A stretch of 64,000 nucleotides of DNA, from positions 1,246,119 through 1,310,118 of the forward strand of contig NC_014297.1 in the NCBI RefSeq assembly GCF_000196895.1, in the 5' to 3' direction. The position numbers and the translations under genes are program-made. Below are positions 16,423 to 26,558 of the stretch, in pieces. The notes below the pieces were generated by a model. That model had not been told where the DNA came from. It worked only from the letters and a program-made list of their open reading frames with translations, and did no database searches. The DNA comes from Halalkalicoccus jeotgali B3. GTDB taxonomy: Archaea; Halobacteriota; Halobacteria; Halobacteriales; Halalkalicoccaceae. The first letter of the stretch is position 1, and each line of letters begins with the position of its first letter.

Positions 16423-17766
16423 CTACTCGACGAAGCGGTACTTGCGTTCGCCCATCCGGCCCCAGCCGTCGAAGACGAACTCGGCTTCGGGCGCGGTGAA
16501 CTCCTCGACGTCCGCGTCGGTCTCGACGTCGTGGTTGTGGACGTCGTGGACGCGCTCGTACTCGTCATAGGAGAGGTCGTACCGCTTCTCGATCCCCTCG
16601 TCGACGGTCATCGCCTCGATCTTCTCGGTCCAGCCCTCCTGGACGGTCTCGGCGTGGATCTCGGCCTGCGCGCCGCTGCCGTAGGATCCAACGAGCAGGC
16701 GCTCGCCGGCCAGGTCGCGTCCCTCCTCGGCGGCGGTCTTGAGTGCGCTCGCCCGGGCGAGGTGGACCGAACCGGTGTACCAGTTGCCGACCTCCCGCGA
16801 GATCGAAAGCGTGGGATCGACGACCCGCGCGTACCACTCCTGATAGGCGTCGGTGCGTTTGAGCCCGTCCATGTACTCGCTGAGCGCTTCTTCGAACGTC
16901 CCGTCGTCGTCGAAGGCCTCTTCGCGGGGCTGGCGACCGATCTCCCCGGCCAACTCGTCTTCCTTCTGGGTGTCGCGGATCATGTGACGATAGCCGAAGA
17001 GCGCGGCCTTCCGGACCATCCCCGGGAACGGGGTGTGAAACGGGATGTACGTGAAGTCCTCGGTGTGCGTGCGCCCGGCGACGCTCTCGAAGTCCTCCAG
17101 GGCCTCGCGCATCCGGGAGAGATACACCTGCACGGAACGCTTGCCGTCGACCGAGGGGAACTGCTGGTTCGGTTTGAGGAAGTCGGTCTCGTCGGCGCTC
17201 CCGTAGCCCTGCTCGGTCGAGAGCGCCACGAGGTCGGGCTCCTCGGAGATGAGCATGGCGACGGCACCGCCCCCCTGTGTGGCCTCGCCGGGGTCGTTTC
17301 TGGCGTACAGTGCGGTGTCGGTCGCGATCACGAGCGCCGAGCGACCCCTGTGTCGCCCGGCCTTGATCCAGTTGTAGGCGTCGTCGATCGACTGGGTGCC
17401 CGCCAGACAGGCGAACTTGCGTTCGCCCTTGTTGGCGTGGCTGAACTCCCCGTCGAAGACGGCCTCCAGACAGCCCGCGATGTAGGTCGAAACGGGCTTC
17501 GAGTTGTCGAAGGAGCTCTCGGTCGCGACGTCGATCCGCCCGATGTCCTCGGGCCCGAGCCCCTCGCGTTCCATCAGGCGGTGGGCGGCGTTCGCGCCCA
17601 TCGTGACGATGTCCTCGTAGGTGTCGGGAAACGAACTCGCGTTCAGTCCGAGGCCCTTGGTGTACTTCTCGGGATCCTCACCCTTCGCCGGCGCGAAGGT
17701 GTTCGGCAGATCGAGCTTGAGCTTCCCGGTTCGGATCTCGATGGCGTCGATACCGACGTCTGTCAT
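16423..17766 (-). CDS. mvaS: Hydroxymethylglutaryl-CoA synthase
   Basis: 447 residues. The catalytic triad of HMG-CoA synthase is visible: Glu in ATESSFD (E83), Cys in KFACLAGTQS (C120) and His in YIPFHTPFPGM (H244). The enzyme joins acetyl-CoA and acetoacetyl-CoA, the first committed step of the mevalonate route to archaeal isoprenoid lipids. Length and layout match the haloarchaeal form, which resembles bacterial and eukaryotic enzymes more than the short archaeal type. A TATA-like tract lies ahead of ATG 17766. Confidence 0.96.
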   Translation of the reverse strand: MTDVGIDAIEIRTGKLKLDLPNTFAPAKGEDPEKYTKGLGLNASSFPDTYEDIVTMGANAAHRLMEREGLGPEDIGRIDVATESSFDNSKPVSTYIAGCLEAVFDGEFSHANKGERKFACLAGTQSIDDAYNWIKAGRHRGRSALVIATDTALYARNDPGEATQGGGAVAMLISEEPDLVALSTEQGYGSADETDFLKPNQQFPSVDGKRSVQVYLSRMREALEDFESVAGRTHTEDFTYIPFHTPFPGMVRKAALFGYRHMIRDTQKEDELAGEIGRQPREEAFDDDGTFEEALSEYMDGLKRTDAYQEWYARVVDPTLSISREVGNWYTGSVHLARASALKTAAEEGRDLAGERLLVGSYGSGAQAEIHAETVQEGWTEKIEAMTVDEGIEKRYDLSYDEYERVHDVHNHDVETDADVEEFTAPEAEFVFDGWGRMGERKYRFVE

Positions 17767-17785
17767 GTGTCGTAACTATCGTGCG

Positions 17786-17796
17786 GATTATATGGG
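17786..17796 (-). promoter_or_regulatory. TATA box for mvaS
   Basis: CCATATAATCC on the minus strand lies about 21-30 bases ahead of the mvaS ATG at 17766, the usual place for a leaderless haloarchaeal promoter. Confidence 0.55.
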
Positions 17797-17896
17797 TCTG
17801 TCGACTATTGATTCGACGATCGACGAAATAATCGGGCCGCTGTCGGGCTCTCGGGCGGGCGGGTCCGCGAAAACCGTCGCGTGGGCCGGTCGGTCC

Positions 17897-18481
17897 TCAG
17901 TCCTCGTCCTCTTCCTCGATGACTTCGGGGTCGCGCATCGCGCTCTGAAGGCTGTCGAGGCCGTTGACCCACTCGGCGACGAAGCCGTACTCGATCTCCT
18001 CGCCGACGCTCACGTCCAGATCCTCGCCGTCGATGATCCGGGTACCGCCCTGCGCGCAGTAGCCAAGAGCCGCGTCGAAGTCCTCCTCGGCCTCGGCGTC
18101 GGCAGCGGCGTGGACGTACTCCTCGACGGTGGCTTCCTCGCTCGCGCCCCGGAGGATGAACTCCTCGGCGGCAGCGAAGACACAGACGAGACTGGTCTGG
18201 ACGCCGTCGATCAGGAAGGCGGTTTCCTCGTTCTCGACCTCGACGTCCGAGAGGACGATCTCCCGGACCTCCGCGAGTTCCTCGACGGCCTCCTCCTCGC
18301 TCAACTCGCCCTCCTCGTGGGCGCTGACGATCTTCGCGACGGCGATGGCGGCGTCGTCCTGCAGGTTGAGAAGCAGGCGCGCCGAGTCCTCGTCCTCGGG
18401 GTCGATGTCCTCGGCTTTCAAGCGGTCGATCCAGTTCTGCCAGCGTTCCTCGGAGTAGAACGCTTCGGGCGGGGTGCTCAT
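17897..18481 (-). CDS. DUF2150 family protein
   Basis: 194-residue, strongly acidic, mainly helical protein matching the haloarchaeal DUF2150 family: it starts with the FYSEERWQNWIDRLK segment and has the repeated acidic stretches and LINLQDD-like core (LLNLQDDAAIAV). It has no catalytic motif, membrane segment or zinc site. Function is unknown. It lies upstream of mvaS in the same direction, with a gap of about 130 bases, and follows the TatD gene by 36 bases, so it may be cotranscribed with that gene. Confidence 0.85.
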   Translation of the reverse strand: MSTPPEAFYSEERWQNWIDRLKAEDIDPEDEDSARLLLNLQDDAAIAVAKIVSAHEEGELSEEEAVEELAEVREIVLSDVEVENEETAFLIDGVQTSLVCVFAAAEEFILRGASEEATVEEYVHAAADAEAEEDFDAALGYCAQGGTRIIDGEDLDVSVGEEIEYGFVAEWVNGLDSLQSAMRDPEVIEEEDED

Positions 18482-18517
18482 ACCGAGAGGTGTCGACCCG
18501 CGTTCAAAGCCCTTTCT

Positions 18518-19351
18518 CTACTCGTCCAGTGTGCTGACCGTATCGATCCCGTAGACTTCCTCGGGTGTCTCGACGTGGGCGGTCCGGATCGCCCCCTCGT
18601 AGCCCTCCTCGCGGAGCCAGGTCACCCGTCGGGGGACGGTCTTGGGTCCCAGCACCGCCCCCGGACGGTCGGGATCGTCGATGAAATCGGTCTCCATCAT
18701 GAAGGGCGCGTTCGATTCGGCCGCGCGCCGGAGTTCGTCCCTCTGACAAATGACGCTCGGGGTCGGACCCTTCAATCGGCCGTTCGCGTAGTGCTTGACG
18801 ACGCGGTGAGCGGGTAAGCCACGCTCCTCGGCCCACTCAGCGATCTCGGTGAGGTCTTCGCTACCCTCGGTGTGGAGTTGAACCGCACACTCGTGGTCCG
18901 CGCCGAGCGAAAGGGCGTGTTTGAGGACCGCGTTCGAGGCCTTCCAGACGGCCTCGCTCACCTCGTAATGCGGTCGGCCGGACTTGAGGCCAAGCGCCGC
19001 CCCGCTCGCGACGTACTCCCCGGCGCGATCCAGCCCCGCGCGCATGATCTCACCCGCCTCCTCGGGTGTGTGGCCCGCGTCGGTCAGTTGTGAGATCAGT
19101 CCCGGATGGACGCCGAGGATCGGCCACGCACACCCATCGAGGACGTCGGTGGCCTCGGCGACGGCCCCCAGCGTCGTCTCGAAGACGGACTCGAAATCCG
19201 CACCCGCGTCGGGCAGATCCCCGAGGTGCCAGGAGGGTTTGTTGACGACGAGCAGGTGGGTGCCGCCGGCTCTCGAAAAGTCTTTGACGGCCTCGACCCC
19301 CTGACCGTGATCGGGATCGAGGTGCATGTGATCGTCGAGGATCGGCTCCAT
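18518..19351 (-). CDS. TatD-family metal-dependent hydrolase
   Basis: 277 residues from ATG 19351. It starts EPILDDHMHLDP, giving the HxH metal motif (H8, H10), and continues with ILGVHPG, QLHTEG, VKHY and METDFIDDP, the usual order of His, His and final Asp ligands in TatD-like TIM-barrel hydrolases. This family includes 3'-5' DNases and uncharacterised archaeal enzymes; the haloarchaeal group is longer than bacterial TatD and its substrate is unknown. The genes for the NYN protein, TatD protein and DUF2150 run in one direction with short gaps. Confidence 0.82.
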   Translation of the reverse strand: MEPILDDHMHLDPDHGQGVEAVKDFSRAGGTHLLVVNKPSWHLGDLPDAGADFESVFETTLGAVAEATDVLDGCAWPILGVHPGLISQLTDAGHTPEEAGEIMRAGLDRAGEYVASGAALGLKSGRPHYEVSEAVWKASNAVLKHALSLGADHECAVQLHTEGSEDLTEIAEWAEERGLPAHRVVKHYANGRLKGPTPSVICQRDELRRAAESNAPFMMETDFIDDPDRPGAVLGPKTVPRRVTWLREEGYEGAIRTAHVETPEEVYGIDTVSTLDE

Positions 19352-19382
19352 ACCCGGCCTTCGCGTGCGCACCCGAAAGGGC

Positions 19383-19856
19383 CTACGTATCGCCGTCGAG
19401 CAGGACCGCCTCCTGGGCGGCGTTGCGCAGTGCGTCCGAGCGCCCGTACGTACCGGGTGCGACCGCGACGGTGTGGATCCCCCGTTTGGCTGCCTTCTCG
19501 AGGACGGGCTTGAAGTCGGTGTCCCGCGAGACGACCATCAGGGTGTCGACCGCGTCGGTATAGACGAGTTCGGTGGCGTCGATCGCGAGTTTCACGTCGA
19601 CGTCGCCGCTGGTGATGACCACCTCGTACCCGCGGGCTTCGGCGGCCTGAATCAGTCCGGGCGTGGCGTGTTCGTCGAGGTAGAGTCGCGTCGCGACGAG
19701 GGTGCCGGCGTCGTCGCCGACGGCACGCACGTCGTCCAGATCCACGTCGAACTCCTCGCGCAGCACGTTGGGCCCGTCGACGAGCAATCCGACCCGCCGG
19801 CGCTCCGAGCGCTCGCTCCGGAGCCGCCTCACGACCTGTCGTAAACCCCCGACCAT
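19383..19856 (-). CDS. NYN-domain protein (PIN-like nuclease fold)
   Basis: 157 residues from ATG 19856. The fold has the conserved acidic positions of NYN/PIN nucleases: LLVDGPN (D27, N30), SGDVDVKLAIDA (about 84-93) and VVSRDTDF (D112, D114). It closes with the TLxxVSxDTDFxPVLxxAxxxGxxT motif of the archaeal TIGR00288-like group. Members are thought to cleave RNA, but this is not shown for the archaeal group. The longer in-frame extension upstream covers gcvT on the other strand and is not real. It is divergent from the gcvT operon. Confidence 0.83.
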   Translation of the reverse strand: MVGGLRQVVRRLRSERSERRRVGLLVDGPNVLREEFDVDLDDVRAVGDDAGTLVATRLYLDEHATPGLIQAAEARGYEVVITSGDVDVKLAIDATELVYTDAVDTLMVVSRDTDFKPVLEKAAKRGIHTVAVAPGTYGRSDALRNAAQEAVLLDGDT

Positions 19857-19949
19857 GCGTTTCCCACCGTGGAGGCCCCCCAAAACCGTATCGAAGTTTC
19901 GGCGGGATCGGAGGGAAACCCTTAGCCCCTCGCGTGCGACACCGGAGGT

Positions 19950-21032
19950 ATGTCCGAGCAAGAACCGCCGCTGTACACCACCCACGAGGAGCGGGGCGCG
20001 AAGTTCACCCCCTTCGGTGGGTGGGCGATGCCCGTCGAGTTCGACTCCATCCGAACCGAACACGAGGCCGTCCGCGAGTCGGCCGGGATCTTCGACGTCT
20101 CGCACATGGGTGAGATCGAGGTCTCGGGGCCGGACGCCGCCACGCTCCTCCAAGGACTGACGACCAACGACGTCGAGTCCCTCTCCGTAGGGCGCGCCCA
20201 GTACTCGACGATCACGAACGAGGAGGGTGTCATCCTCGACGACACCGTGATCTACCGCCTCGCAGAGGAAGAGTTCTTGTTCATCCCGAACGCGGGCCAC
20301 GACGGGGAGATGGAGGAGCGGTGGGTCGAGCATCGAGCGGAGTGGGACCTCGACTGTGCAGTCGAGAACCGAACCGACGAGTGGGCGATGTTCGCGATCC
20401 AGGGCCCCGACGCGGCGGCCCTCGTTTCTAAAGCGGCTGGCGAGGGACTGCGGGACCTCTCCCGGTTCTCGATCACGCGCGCCGAGGTCGCGGGCACGGA
20501 GTGTCTGTTCGCTCGCACCGGCTACACCGGCGAGGACGGCTACGAGGCGCTCGTGCCGTGGGACGGTGCCGAAGGGGTGTGGGAGGAGTTCGACTGCCAG
20601 CCCTGTGGACTCGGTGCCCGCGACACCCTCCGGATCGAGGCGGGCTTCCTGCTTTCGGGCCAGGACTTTCACTCGGAGGAAAACCCCAGAAACCCCTACG
20701 AGGCGCGCGTGGGCTTCACTGTCGATCTGGATACCGAGTTCGTCGGTCGGGACGCGCTCGCGCGCGTCGACGAGAACGGTCCCGAGGAACTGTTCGTCGG
20801 CATCCGCCTCGAGGAGCGTGGAATCCCGCGACAGTGCTACGAGATCCGCGCCGACGGGGAGCCGGTCGGCGAGGTCACCAGCGGGACGATGAGTCCCACG
20901 CTGGGTGAACCCATCGGGTTGGGCTACGTTCCTACCGACTACGCCGAGGAGGGAACCGAGGTCGCGGTGCGGATCCGCGGGACGGACAAAAGGGCAAGGA
21001 TTGAAGCCCCCGGCTTCCTCGGTGATAGGTAA
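19950..21032 (+). CDS. gcvT: Glycine cleavage system T protein (aminomethyltransferase)
   Basis: 360 residues, the normal length for GcvT. It carries the N-terminal [15 protein letters not shown] and [11 protein letters not shown] signatures, the folate-binding region around GYTGEDGYE and the C-terminal [21 protein letters not shown]. It transfers the aminomethyl carbon from lipoyl-GcvH to tetrahydrofolate, releasing ammonia. First gene of gcvT-gcvH-gcvPA-gcvPB; its stop shares one base with the gcvH start (TAATG). Confidence 0.96.
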   Translation: MSEQEPPLYTTHEERGAKFTPFGGWAMPVEFDSIRTEHEAVRESAGIFDVSHMGEIEVSGPDAATLLQGLTTNDVESLSVGRAQYSTITNEEGVILDDTVIYRLAEEEFLFIPNAGHDGEMEERWVEHRAEWDLDCAVENRTDEWAMFAIQGPDAAALVSKAAGEGLRDLSRFSITRAEVAGTECLFARTGYTGEDGYEALVPWDGAEGVWEEFDCQPCGLGARDTLRIEAGFLLSGQDFHSEENPRNPYEARVGFTVDLDTEFVGRDALARVDENGPEELFVGIRLEERGIPRQCYEIRADGEPVGEVTSGTMSPTLGEPIGLGYVPTDYAEEGTEVAVRIRGTDKRARIEAPGFLGDR

Positions 21033-21403
21033 TGAGCTTCGAGGTACCCGAGGACCTGTACTATCTGGCCTCACACGAATGGATCGACCCCGAGACCGGG
21101 CGAGTCGGAATCAGCGAGTTCGCACAGGACGAACTCGGCGACGTGGTGTTCGTCGAACTCCCCAACGAGGGCGAGGATCTCACCCAAGAGGAGGAGTTCG
21201 GCGTCGTCGAGTCGATCAAGGCCGTCTCGGACCTCTATTCGCCCGCAAGCGGCACGGTGACCGCGGTCAATGAGGCGCTGTTCGACCGGCCAGAACTCGT
21301 CAACGACGACCCGTTCGGCGAGGGCTGGATGCTCGAACTCGACGTCGCGGACGACCTCGACGGGGTGCTGTCGGCGGCGGAGTACCGCGAGCAGATCGAG
21401 TAG
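21032..21403 (+). CDS. gcvH: Glycine cleavage system H protein
   Basis: 123 residues with the lipoyl-attachment motif [19 protein letters not shown]63 being the lipoylated Lys. GcvH shuttles the aminomethyl group among P, T and the dihydrolipoamide dehydrogenase. The gene starts on the last base of gcvT, so translation is coupled. An 80-base gap with a possible internal promoter separates it from gcvPA. Confidence 0.96.
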   Translation: MSFEVPEDLYYLASHEWIDPETGRVGISEFAQDELGDVVFVELPNEGEDLTQEEEFGVVESIKAVSDLYSPASGTVTAVNEALFDRPELVNDDPFGEGWMLELDVADDLDGVLSAAEYREQIE

Positions 21404-21482
21404 CGAAACCCCGCCGTTCATGTACTCGTACCCGTAAGAGCCGCCATGAACCGGCGGACGAACGCTACGCTTTTGACGATGT

Positions 21483-22820
21483 ATGATGACACGACACAGC
21501 CGCGGTAGTCCCTTCGCACCCCACACAGACGGGGAGACGGCCGCGATGCTCGAGGCGGTCGGCGCCGAGAGCATCGAGGACCTCTTCGACATCCCCGAAC
21601 CGATCCGGTTCGACGGCGAGTTCGGGATCGAGCCGCGAAGCGAGCGCGAGATCAGAACGGAGATGCGGGCGCTCCTGGGGAGAAACGACGACCTCACGGA
21701 GTTCCTCGGACGCGGGCACTACGACCACTACGTCCCGTCGTTGGTCGATCACCTCGCCGATCGCTCGGAGTTCCTCACGAGCTACACCCAGTACCAACCC
21801 GAGATCACCCAGGGCTTTCTCCAGGTGCTCTTCGAGTACCAGTCGATGCTCGTCGAACTCACCGGATTGGAGGTCGCGAACTGCTCGATGTACGACGCCG
21901 CGACGGCGCTCGGTGAGGCCGCGACGCTTGCGGACAGGGTGCGGGAAACGAGCGGTTCGACCGTTCTGGTCCCCGAGTTGCTCCGCGAGGAACGTCGCTC
22001 GGTGCTCGAAAACTACACCGAGGGCGCGGGACTGACCGTCGAGACGTATCCTTACGAGGACGCCAACGCAGACCGGGAGGCGCTCGCGGACCTCGCGAGC
22101 GAGGGGACGGTGATGATCTACGCCGAGAGCCCCACCGTCCGGGGGACCGTCGAAGAAGGGCTGGGAGCGATCGCCGACATCGCCCACGACGAGGACGCGC
22201 TGTTCGTTCTGGGCTCGGATCCGGTCGCCCTCTCCGTGCTCGAAGAGCCCGCGAACGTCGGCGCCGATGTGGTGATCGGGGACGCCGCGACGCTGGGACT
22301 GGGCACGAGCTACGGGATGGGGCTCGGCCTTTTCGCCACCCGCGAGGGGTTCGTCCGGCAGGTCCCCGGACGGCTGGTGGGTGCGAGTACCGATTCAGCG
22401 GGTGAACGGGCCTACACGCTGACGCTCCAGACGCGCGAACAGCACATCCGGCGCGAGCGCGCAACCAGCAATATCTGTACGAACCAGGCGTGGGTCGCGC
22501 TTCGGACCGCGATCCACGCGGCCTCGCTCGGGCCCTCCGGGCTCGTCGACCTCGCGAGCGACTGTCTGGAGGCGCCTGCCGAGCTGGCCGACCGTCTCGA
22601 CGACATCGTCGGGGTCCAGGCCCCGGTCCACGACCGCCACCATTTCCGGGAGTTCGTCGCCCGGACCGACCAGCCCGCCGAAGCGGTCCGCGAAACCCTA
22701 GAGGAGTACGGCTTTGCGGTCCACGCGATCGACGATCACCTCGTGCAGGTCTGTGTAACCGAGACCAATCGCAAGAAAGCGGACGCGCTGGTCACCGCGT
22801 TCAGGGAGGCCGCCAAATGA
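21483..22820 (+). CDS. gcvPA: Glycine dehydrogenase (decarboxylating) subunit 1
   Basis: 445 residues corresponding to the N-terminal half of the P protein. Characteristic segments include [50 protein letters not shown] and NVSMYD-like [10 protein letters not shown]. With subunit 2 it forms the PLP enzyme that decarboxylates glycine and hands the aminomethyl group to GcvH. Two consecutive Met codons open the frame (21483 or 21486). The stop overlaps the gcvPB start by four bases. Confidence 0.95.
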   Translation: MMTRHSRGSPFAPHTDGETAAMLEAVGAESIEDLFDIPEPIRFDGEFGIEPRSEREIRTEMRALLGRNDDLTEFLGRGHYDHYVPSLVDHLADRSEFLTSYTQYQPEITQGFLQVLFEYQSMLVELTGLEVANCSMYDAATALGEAATLADRVRETSGSTVLVPELLREERRSVLENYTEGAGLTVETYPYEDANADREALADLASEGTVMIYAESPTVRGTVEEGLGAIADIAHDEDALFVLGSDPVALSVLEEPANVGADVVIGDAATLGLGTSYGMGLGLFATREGFVRQVPGRLVGASTDSAGERAYTLTLQTREQHIRRERATSNICTNQAWVALRTAIHAASLGPSGLVDLASDCLEAPAELADRLDDIVGVQAPVHDRHHFREFVARTDQPAEAVRETLEEYGFAVHAIDDHLVQVCVTETNRKKADALVTAFREAAK

Positions 22821-24244
22821 CGCTCGAATACACGCAAGCGCGCTGGAACACGGACGACGAGGGGTACGAGCCGCTGCTCGCCGAGAAGAACGAGGAGACC
22901 GTCGATACTGACGACGTTCCCCTCCCGGACGACCTGAAACGGGACTCGCTAACGCTTCCCGAGCTCTCAGAACCCGAGCTCGCGCGCCACTACACCCGCC
23001 TGTCCCAGATGAACTACGGAGTCGATAGCGGCCCCTACCCGCTGGGCAGCTGTACGATGAAGTACAACCCCAAGTTCACAGAAGACGTCGCGGCGCTGTC
23101 GTCGGCCGGGGTCCACCCGGATCGCTCGCCGGGAAGCGTTCAGGGAACTCTCGAACTCCTCGCGCGACTCGAAGAGCAACTCGGGCGCATCGGCGGCATG
23201 GACGCCGTCACCCTTCAGCCGCCCGCGGGTGCGGCCGGCGAGTTCGTCGGCATCCTGATCGCGAAGGCGTATCACGAGTCACGCGACGATGAGCGCACGG
23301 AGGTCGTGATCCCCGACGCGGCCCATGGAACGAATTTCGCGAGCGCCGCACTCGGCGGCTACGACGTCGTCGAACTCCCTTCCGGCGAGGACGGCCGGGT
23401 CGATCTCGACGCCCTCGAAGCCGCCCTCTCCGAGGAGACCGCGGCGCTGATGCTTACGAACCCCAATACGCTGGGGCTGTTCGAGCGCGAGATCGAGGAG
23501 ATCGCAGGGATGGTCCACGACGTCGGCGGCTTGCTCTACTACGACGGTGCGAACCTGAACGCCCTCCTTGGGCGGGCGCGCCCCGGTGACATGGGTTTCG
23601 ACGTCATGCACTACAACGTCCACAAGACGTTCGCGACGCCCCACGGCGGGGGCGGCCCCGGCGCGGGCCCCGTCGGCGTGGTCGAGGAGCTCGCGGAGTT
23701 CCTGCCCAGCCCGCACGTCCGAGGGGGCGACAGTGGTTACGAGCTGTTCGAGCCCGAGAGCACCATCGGCAAGGTCCACGGCTTCATGGGCAACTGGCTC
23801 GTCCTCATCAAGGCGTATGCCTACATCGCCCGGCTGGGTGACGGGGGCCTTGCCGATGCGAGCGCGAAGGCCGTGCTCAACGCGAACTACCTCGGGAGCC
23901 GGATCGAGTACGAGGTTCCATACAGCCCGTTCCACCACGAGTTCGTCGCGAGCGCGGGCGAACAGGACGCCGCCGACGTCGCAAAGCGAATGCTCGATTA
24001 CGGTGTCCACCCCCCCACCACCAAATGGCCCGAACTCGTCGGAGAGGCGCTGATGACCGAGCCGACCGAGATCGAGAACAGACGGTCGCTCGACCAACTC
24101 GCCGCGGCGTTCAACGCGGTCGCGAGCGAGGATCGAGCGGCGGTCGAGACAGCCCCCGAACGAACAACCGCCGGACGGATCGACCAGACGGAGGCCGCAC
24201 GGAACCTCCGGCTCTCGTGGCAGTCCCTCGACGACAGTTCATAA
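22817..24244 (+). CDS. gcvPB: Glycine dehydrogenase (decarboxylating) subunit 2
   Basis: 475 residues from ATG 22817, which overlaps the gcvPA stop as ATGA. It carries the PLP-binding Lys in [24 protein letters not shown] (K270) and family segments [12 protein letters not shown]-like [13 protein letters not shown] (74-86). It pairs with GcvPA as the split two-subunit P protein used by archaea and many bacteria. Confidence 0.96.
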   Translation: MTLEYTQARWNTDDEGYEPLLAEKNEETVDTDDVPLPDDLKRDSLTLPELSEPELARHYTRLSQMNYGVDSGPYPLGSCTMKYNPKFTEDVAALSSAGVHPDRSPGSVQGTLELLARLEEQLGRIGGMDAVTLQPPAGAAGEFVGILIAKAYHESRDDERTEVVIPDAAHGTNFASAALGGYDVVELPSGEDGRVDLDALEAALSEETAALMLTNPNTLGLFEREIEEIAGMVHDVGGLLYYDGANLNALLGRARPGDMGFDVMHYNVHKTFATPHGGGGPGAGPVGVVEELAEFLPSPHVRGGDSGYELFEPESTIGKVHGFMGNWLVLIKAYAYIARLGDGGLADASAKAVLNANYLGSRIEYEVPYSPFHHEFVASAGEQDAADVAKRMLDYGVHPPTTKWPELVGEALMTEPTEIENRRSLDQLAAAFNAVASEDRAAVETAPERTTAGRIDQTEAARNLRLSWQSLDDSS

Positions 24245-24308
24245 CTGGCCGGCACTCTCGGGGGGTCAGTTAGCAACTCTTACTATCTACCCTCCCTTCG
24301 ATTAATAC

Positions 24309-24734
24309 ATGACCGTCGTTAGCGTCTCGATGCCCGAGGAGCTTCTGAACAGGATTGACGAGTTCGCGGACGACCACGGCTACACCGGCCGCAGCGAGGT
24401 GGTTCGGGAGGCCTCTCGGAACCTGCTGGGCGAGTTTCAGGACCGTGAACTCGAGGGCCACGACCTGATGGGCGTCGTGACCGTGCTGTTCGACTACGAG
24501 ACGACGACCGTCGAGGAGCGCATGATGCGTCTGCGCCACGAACACGAGTCGCTGGTCGCCTCGAACTTCCACAGTCACGTCGGCGATCACTACTGCATGG
24601 AGCTGTTCGTCCTCGAGGGCGATCTGGAGTCGATCTCGCAGTTCGTCGGGAAGGTCCGGGCGACGGGCGACGTCCTCACCGTGGATTACTCGGTGATCCC
24701 GGTCGACGATTTCGCGGCGACGCTCTCGAAATAG
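24309..24734 (+). CDS. nikR: NikR-type nickel-responsive regulator
   Basis: 141 residues. The N-terminal ribbon-helix-helix (3-45: [19 protein letters not shown]...[13 protein letters not shown]) binds DNA. The C-terminal ACT-like part holds H77, H88, H90 and C96, exactly the 11-2-6 spacing of the nickel ligands known in Escherichia coli NikR (H76, H87, H89, C95). NikR dimers pair into a tetramer that represses nickel uptake genes when nickel is bound. No nickel transporter or hydrogenase/urease gene is in the window, so its targets are elsewhere. A TATA-like tract and short leader precede the gene, separate from gcvPB. Confidence 0.88.
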   Translation: MTVVSVSMPEELLNRIDEFADDHGYTGRSEVVREASRNLLGEFQDRELEGHDLMGVVTVLFDYETTTVEERMMRLRHEHESLVASNFHSHVGDHYCMELFVLEGDLESISQFVGKVRATGDVLTVDYSVIPVDDFAATLSK

Positions 24735-24742
24735 ACGGCCGT

Positions 24743-25915
24743 TCAGTCGTCGTCGGAGCGCTCCGAAACCGCCCCTTCTCGCCTCACCGCATCCGAGCGC
24801 CCGCTCTCCGAGCCCGTCCAGTCGAGTCGGCGCTGGAGGTACAGCGCGACGTGGACCAGCGCGAGCAACACCGGCACCTCGATCAGCGGGCCGACGACGG
24901 TCGCGAAGGCGACGCCGGAGCCGACGCCGAAGACCGCGACCGCGACGGCGATCGCGAGTTCAAAGTTGTTCGAGGCGGCGGTGAATCCGATCGCGGTCGT
25001 CGTCGAGTAGTCCGCACCGATTCCCCGACCCATTCCGAAGCTCACGAAGAACATCACGACGAAGTAGATCGTCAGCGGCACCGCGATCAACAGCACGTCG
25101 CCCGGCGAAGCGACGATGTTCTCGCCCTGCGTGGCGAACATCACGATCACGGTGAACAGCAGCGCGATCAAGGTCAAGGGATCGATCCTCGGAACGAACT
25201 GCTCGTCGTACCACTCCTCGCTTTTCGTTCGGGTCCCCAGATACCGCGAGAGGAACCCGGCGGCGAAGGGAATCCCAAGGAAGACGACGATCGCCTGGAT
25301 CACCTGCATCGGGGTGATGTCGAAGGTCGTGATACCTGCGACGAGCGATTCCATGCCCAGAATCGGCGGGAGAACGAGCGCGAAAAACCAGACGTACACC
25401 CCGTAGGTGAGGATCTGAAACAGGCTGTTGAACGCCACCAGCCCGGTGACGTACTCGGGCGAGCCCTCCGCGAGTTCGTTCCAGACCAGCACCATCGCGA
25501 TACAGCGGGCCATCCCGATGAACACCAGCCCGAGGAAGAACTCCGGGCGCGCGGGCAGACCCGGGACGAGCCCGCCGAAGAAGACCACCGCGAGCGAGAA
25601 CATCAGCGTCGGTCCGATCAGCCAGTTCTGGATCAGACTGAGCCCCAGCACGCGCCAGTTACGAAACACGGTCGGCAACTGCGAGTAGTCGGCCTTCGCG
25701 AGCGGCGGGTACATCATCACCACGAGGCCGATCTCGACGAGGTGGAACTCCCGGATCGGGCCGACGATGGAGGGCGCGACGAAGCCGAGGCCGACGCCGA
25801 TAGCCATCGCGGCGAAGATCCAGACGGTGAGGTACTTGTCCAAGAAGTCCATCGAGCGCGGATCGCCACAGGCCTCACAGTCACAACCGGGTCCGTGGTC
25901 GTGCTCGACGCTCAT
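24743..25915 (-). CDS. acr3: Arsenite efflux permease Acr3
   Basis: 390 residues from ATG 25915. Ten hydrophobic helices follow a hydrophilic N-terminus. The segment GLVFIGMARCIAMVLVWNELAEGSPEY contains the conserved functional Cys of Acr3 (C138), and the late EVPVLLALVHVALY end is typical. It exports arsenite from the cytoplasm using the membrane potential. The N-terminus carries an extra CDCEACGDP cluster (C11, C13, C16) that could bind metalloid. A longer upstream frame overlaps the RidA gene, so this Met is preferred. It closes head-on with nikR. Confidence 0.92.
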   Translation of the reverse strand: MSVEHDHGPGCDCEACGDPRSMDFLDKYLTVWIFAAMAIGVGLGFVAPSIVGPIREFHLVEIGLVVMMYPPLAKADYSQLPTVFRNWRVLGLSLIQNWLIGPTLMFSLAVVFFGGLVPGLPARPEFFLGLVFIGMARCIAMVLVWNELAEGSPEYVTGLVAFNSLFQILTYGVYVWFFALVLPPILGMESLVAGITTFDITPMQVIQAIVVFLGIPFAAGFLSRYLGTRTKSEEWYDEQFVPRIDPLTLIALLFTVIVMFATQGENIVASPGDVLLIAVPLTIYFVVMFFVSFGMGRGIGADYSTTTAIGFTAASNNFELAIAVAVAVFGVGSGVAFATVVGPLIEVPVLLALVHVALYLQRRLDWTGSESGRSDAVRREGAVSERSDDD

Positions 25916-26009
25916 CGCGTCTTCCCCGGAGATGCGGTGGTCGTCGTTGTCCGACTCGATTCGACTCGGTCGCGTGGGTGTTCCAGTATCTGTCTCATCG
26001 GTATCGTGC

Positions 26010-26459
26010 TCACTCCTCGGCGGCGACGACGTCCAGTTGGATCCCCGCTCCACCGGGCAGCGAGCAGACCCCGACGGTCGTCCGCGGCGGGAACTCGCCG
26101 TCGAAGCGCGCCCGGTAGACCTCGTCGACCGCCTCGCGCACGTCGAGGTCGGTCAACTGGACTTCGACCTTCATCACGTTCTCCAGCGTCGCACCTCGCC
26201 TATCGAGCATCGCTTCGAGACGGTCGAGACACGCCACAGTTTGCTCATCAATTGAATGAGTGTTCAACACGTTTCCGTCGCGTTCGGGGAGGACCCCTTC
26301 GAGAAAGAGGAGGTCAGAACTCCCCGACCGCTGGCCGAACGCGCCGGTGGTTCCGATTCCCTCGCGCTGTTTCCGGCTCTCGTTGCTCGGTCGATCGATT
26401 CCACTCGAGACGGTCGAGCCGTCGTTCCGCGTCATCCGTTCGCCGAATGATTGAACCAT
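26010..26459 (-). CDS. RidA/YjgF-family protein with N-terminal extension
   Basis: 149 residues from ATG 26459 or 141 from ATG 26435. The RidA core starts near residue 36 (IGTTGAFGQRSGSSDLLFLEGVLP) and ends PPRTTVGVCSLPGGAGIQLDVVAAE; the R of PPRTTV (the usual site Arg) is present. RidA proteins hydrolyse reactive enamines or imines or act as chaperones. The first 35 residues are polar and not part of the fold. It sits just upstream of acr3 in the same direction; the DNA around its start and in the gap to the next gene is AT-rich. A role in arsenic tolerance is only suggested by position. Confidence 0.72.
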   Translation of the reverse strand: MVQSFGERMTRNDGSTVSSGIDRPSNESRKQREGIGTTGAFGQRSGSSDLLFLEGVLPERDGNVLNTHSIDEQTVACLDRLEAMLDRRGATLENVMKVEVQLTDLDVREAVDEVYRARFDGEFPPRTTVGVCSLPGGAGIQLDVVAAEE

Positions 26460-26558
26460 ATTTCAATTGAATATACAGTCATTCATAAATCCATTGCTAC
26501 CGGCACGGGTCGTCGGTGTAGTCTGCGACCGGGTCGAACTATCAATGGAAAGGGCGGA

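Noticed and set aside
26248-26472. TCAATTGAAT occurring at 26248 and 26463 around the RidA start as a possible insertion footprint
   Set aside because: The repeat is short and partly palindromic, lies in an AT-rich promoter stretch and in coding sequence, and does not bound anything.
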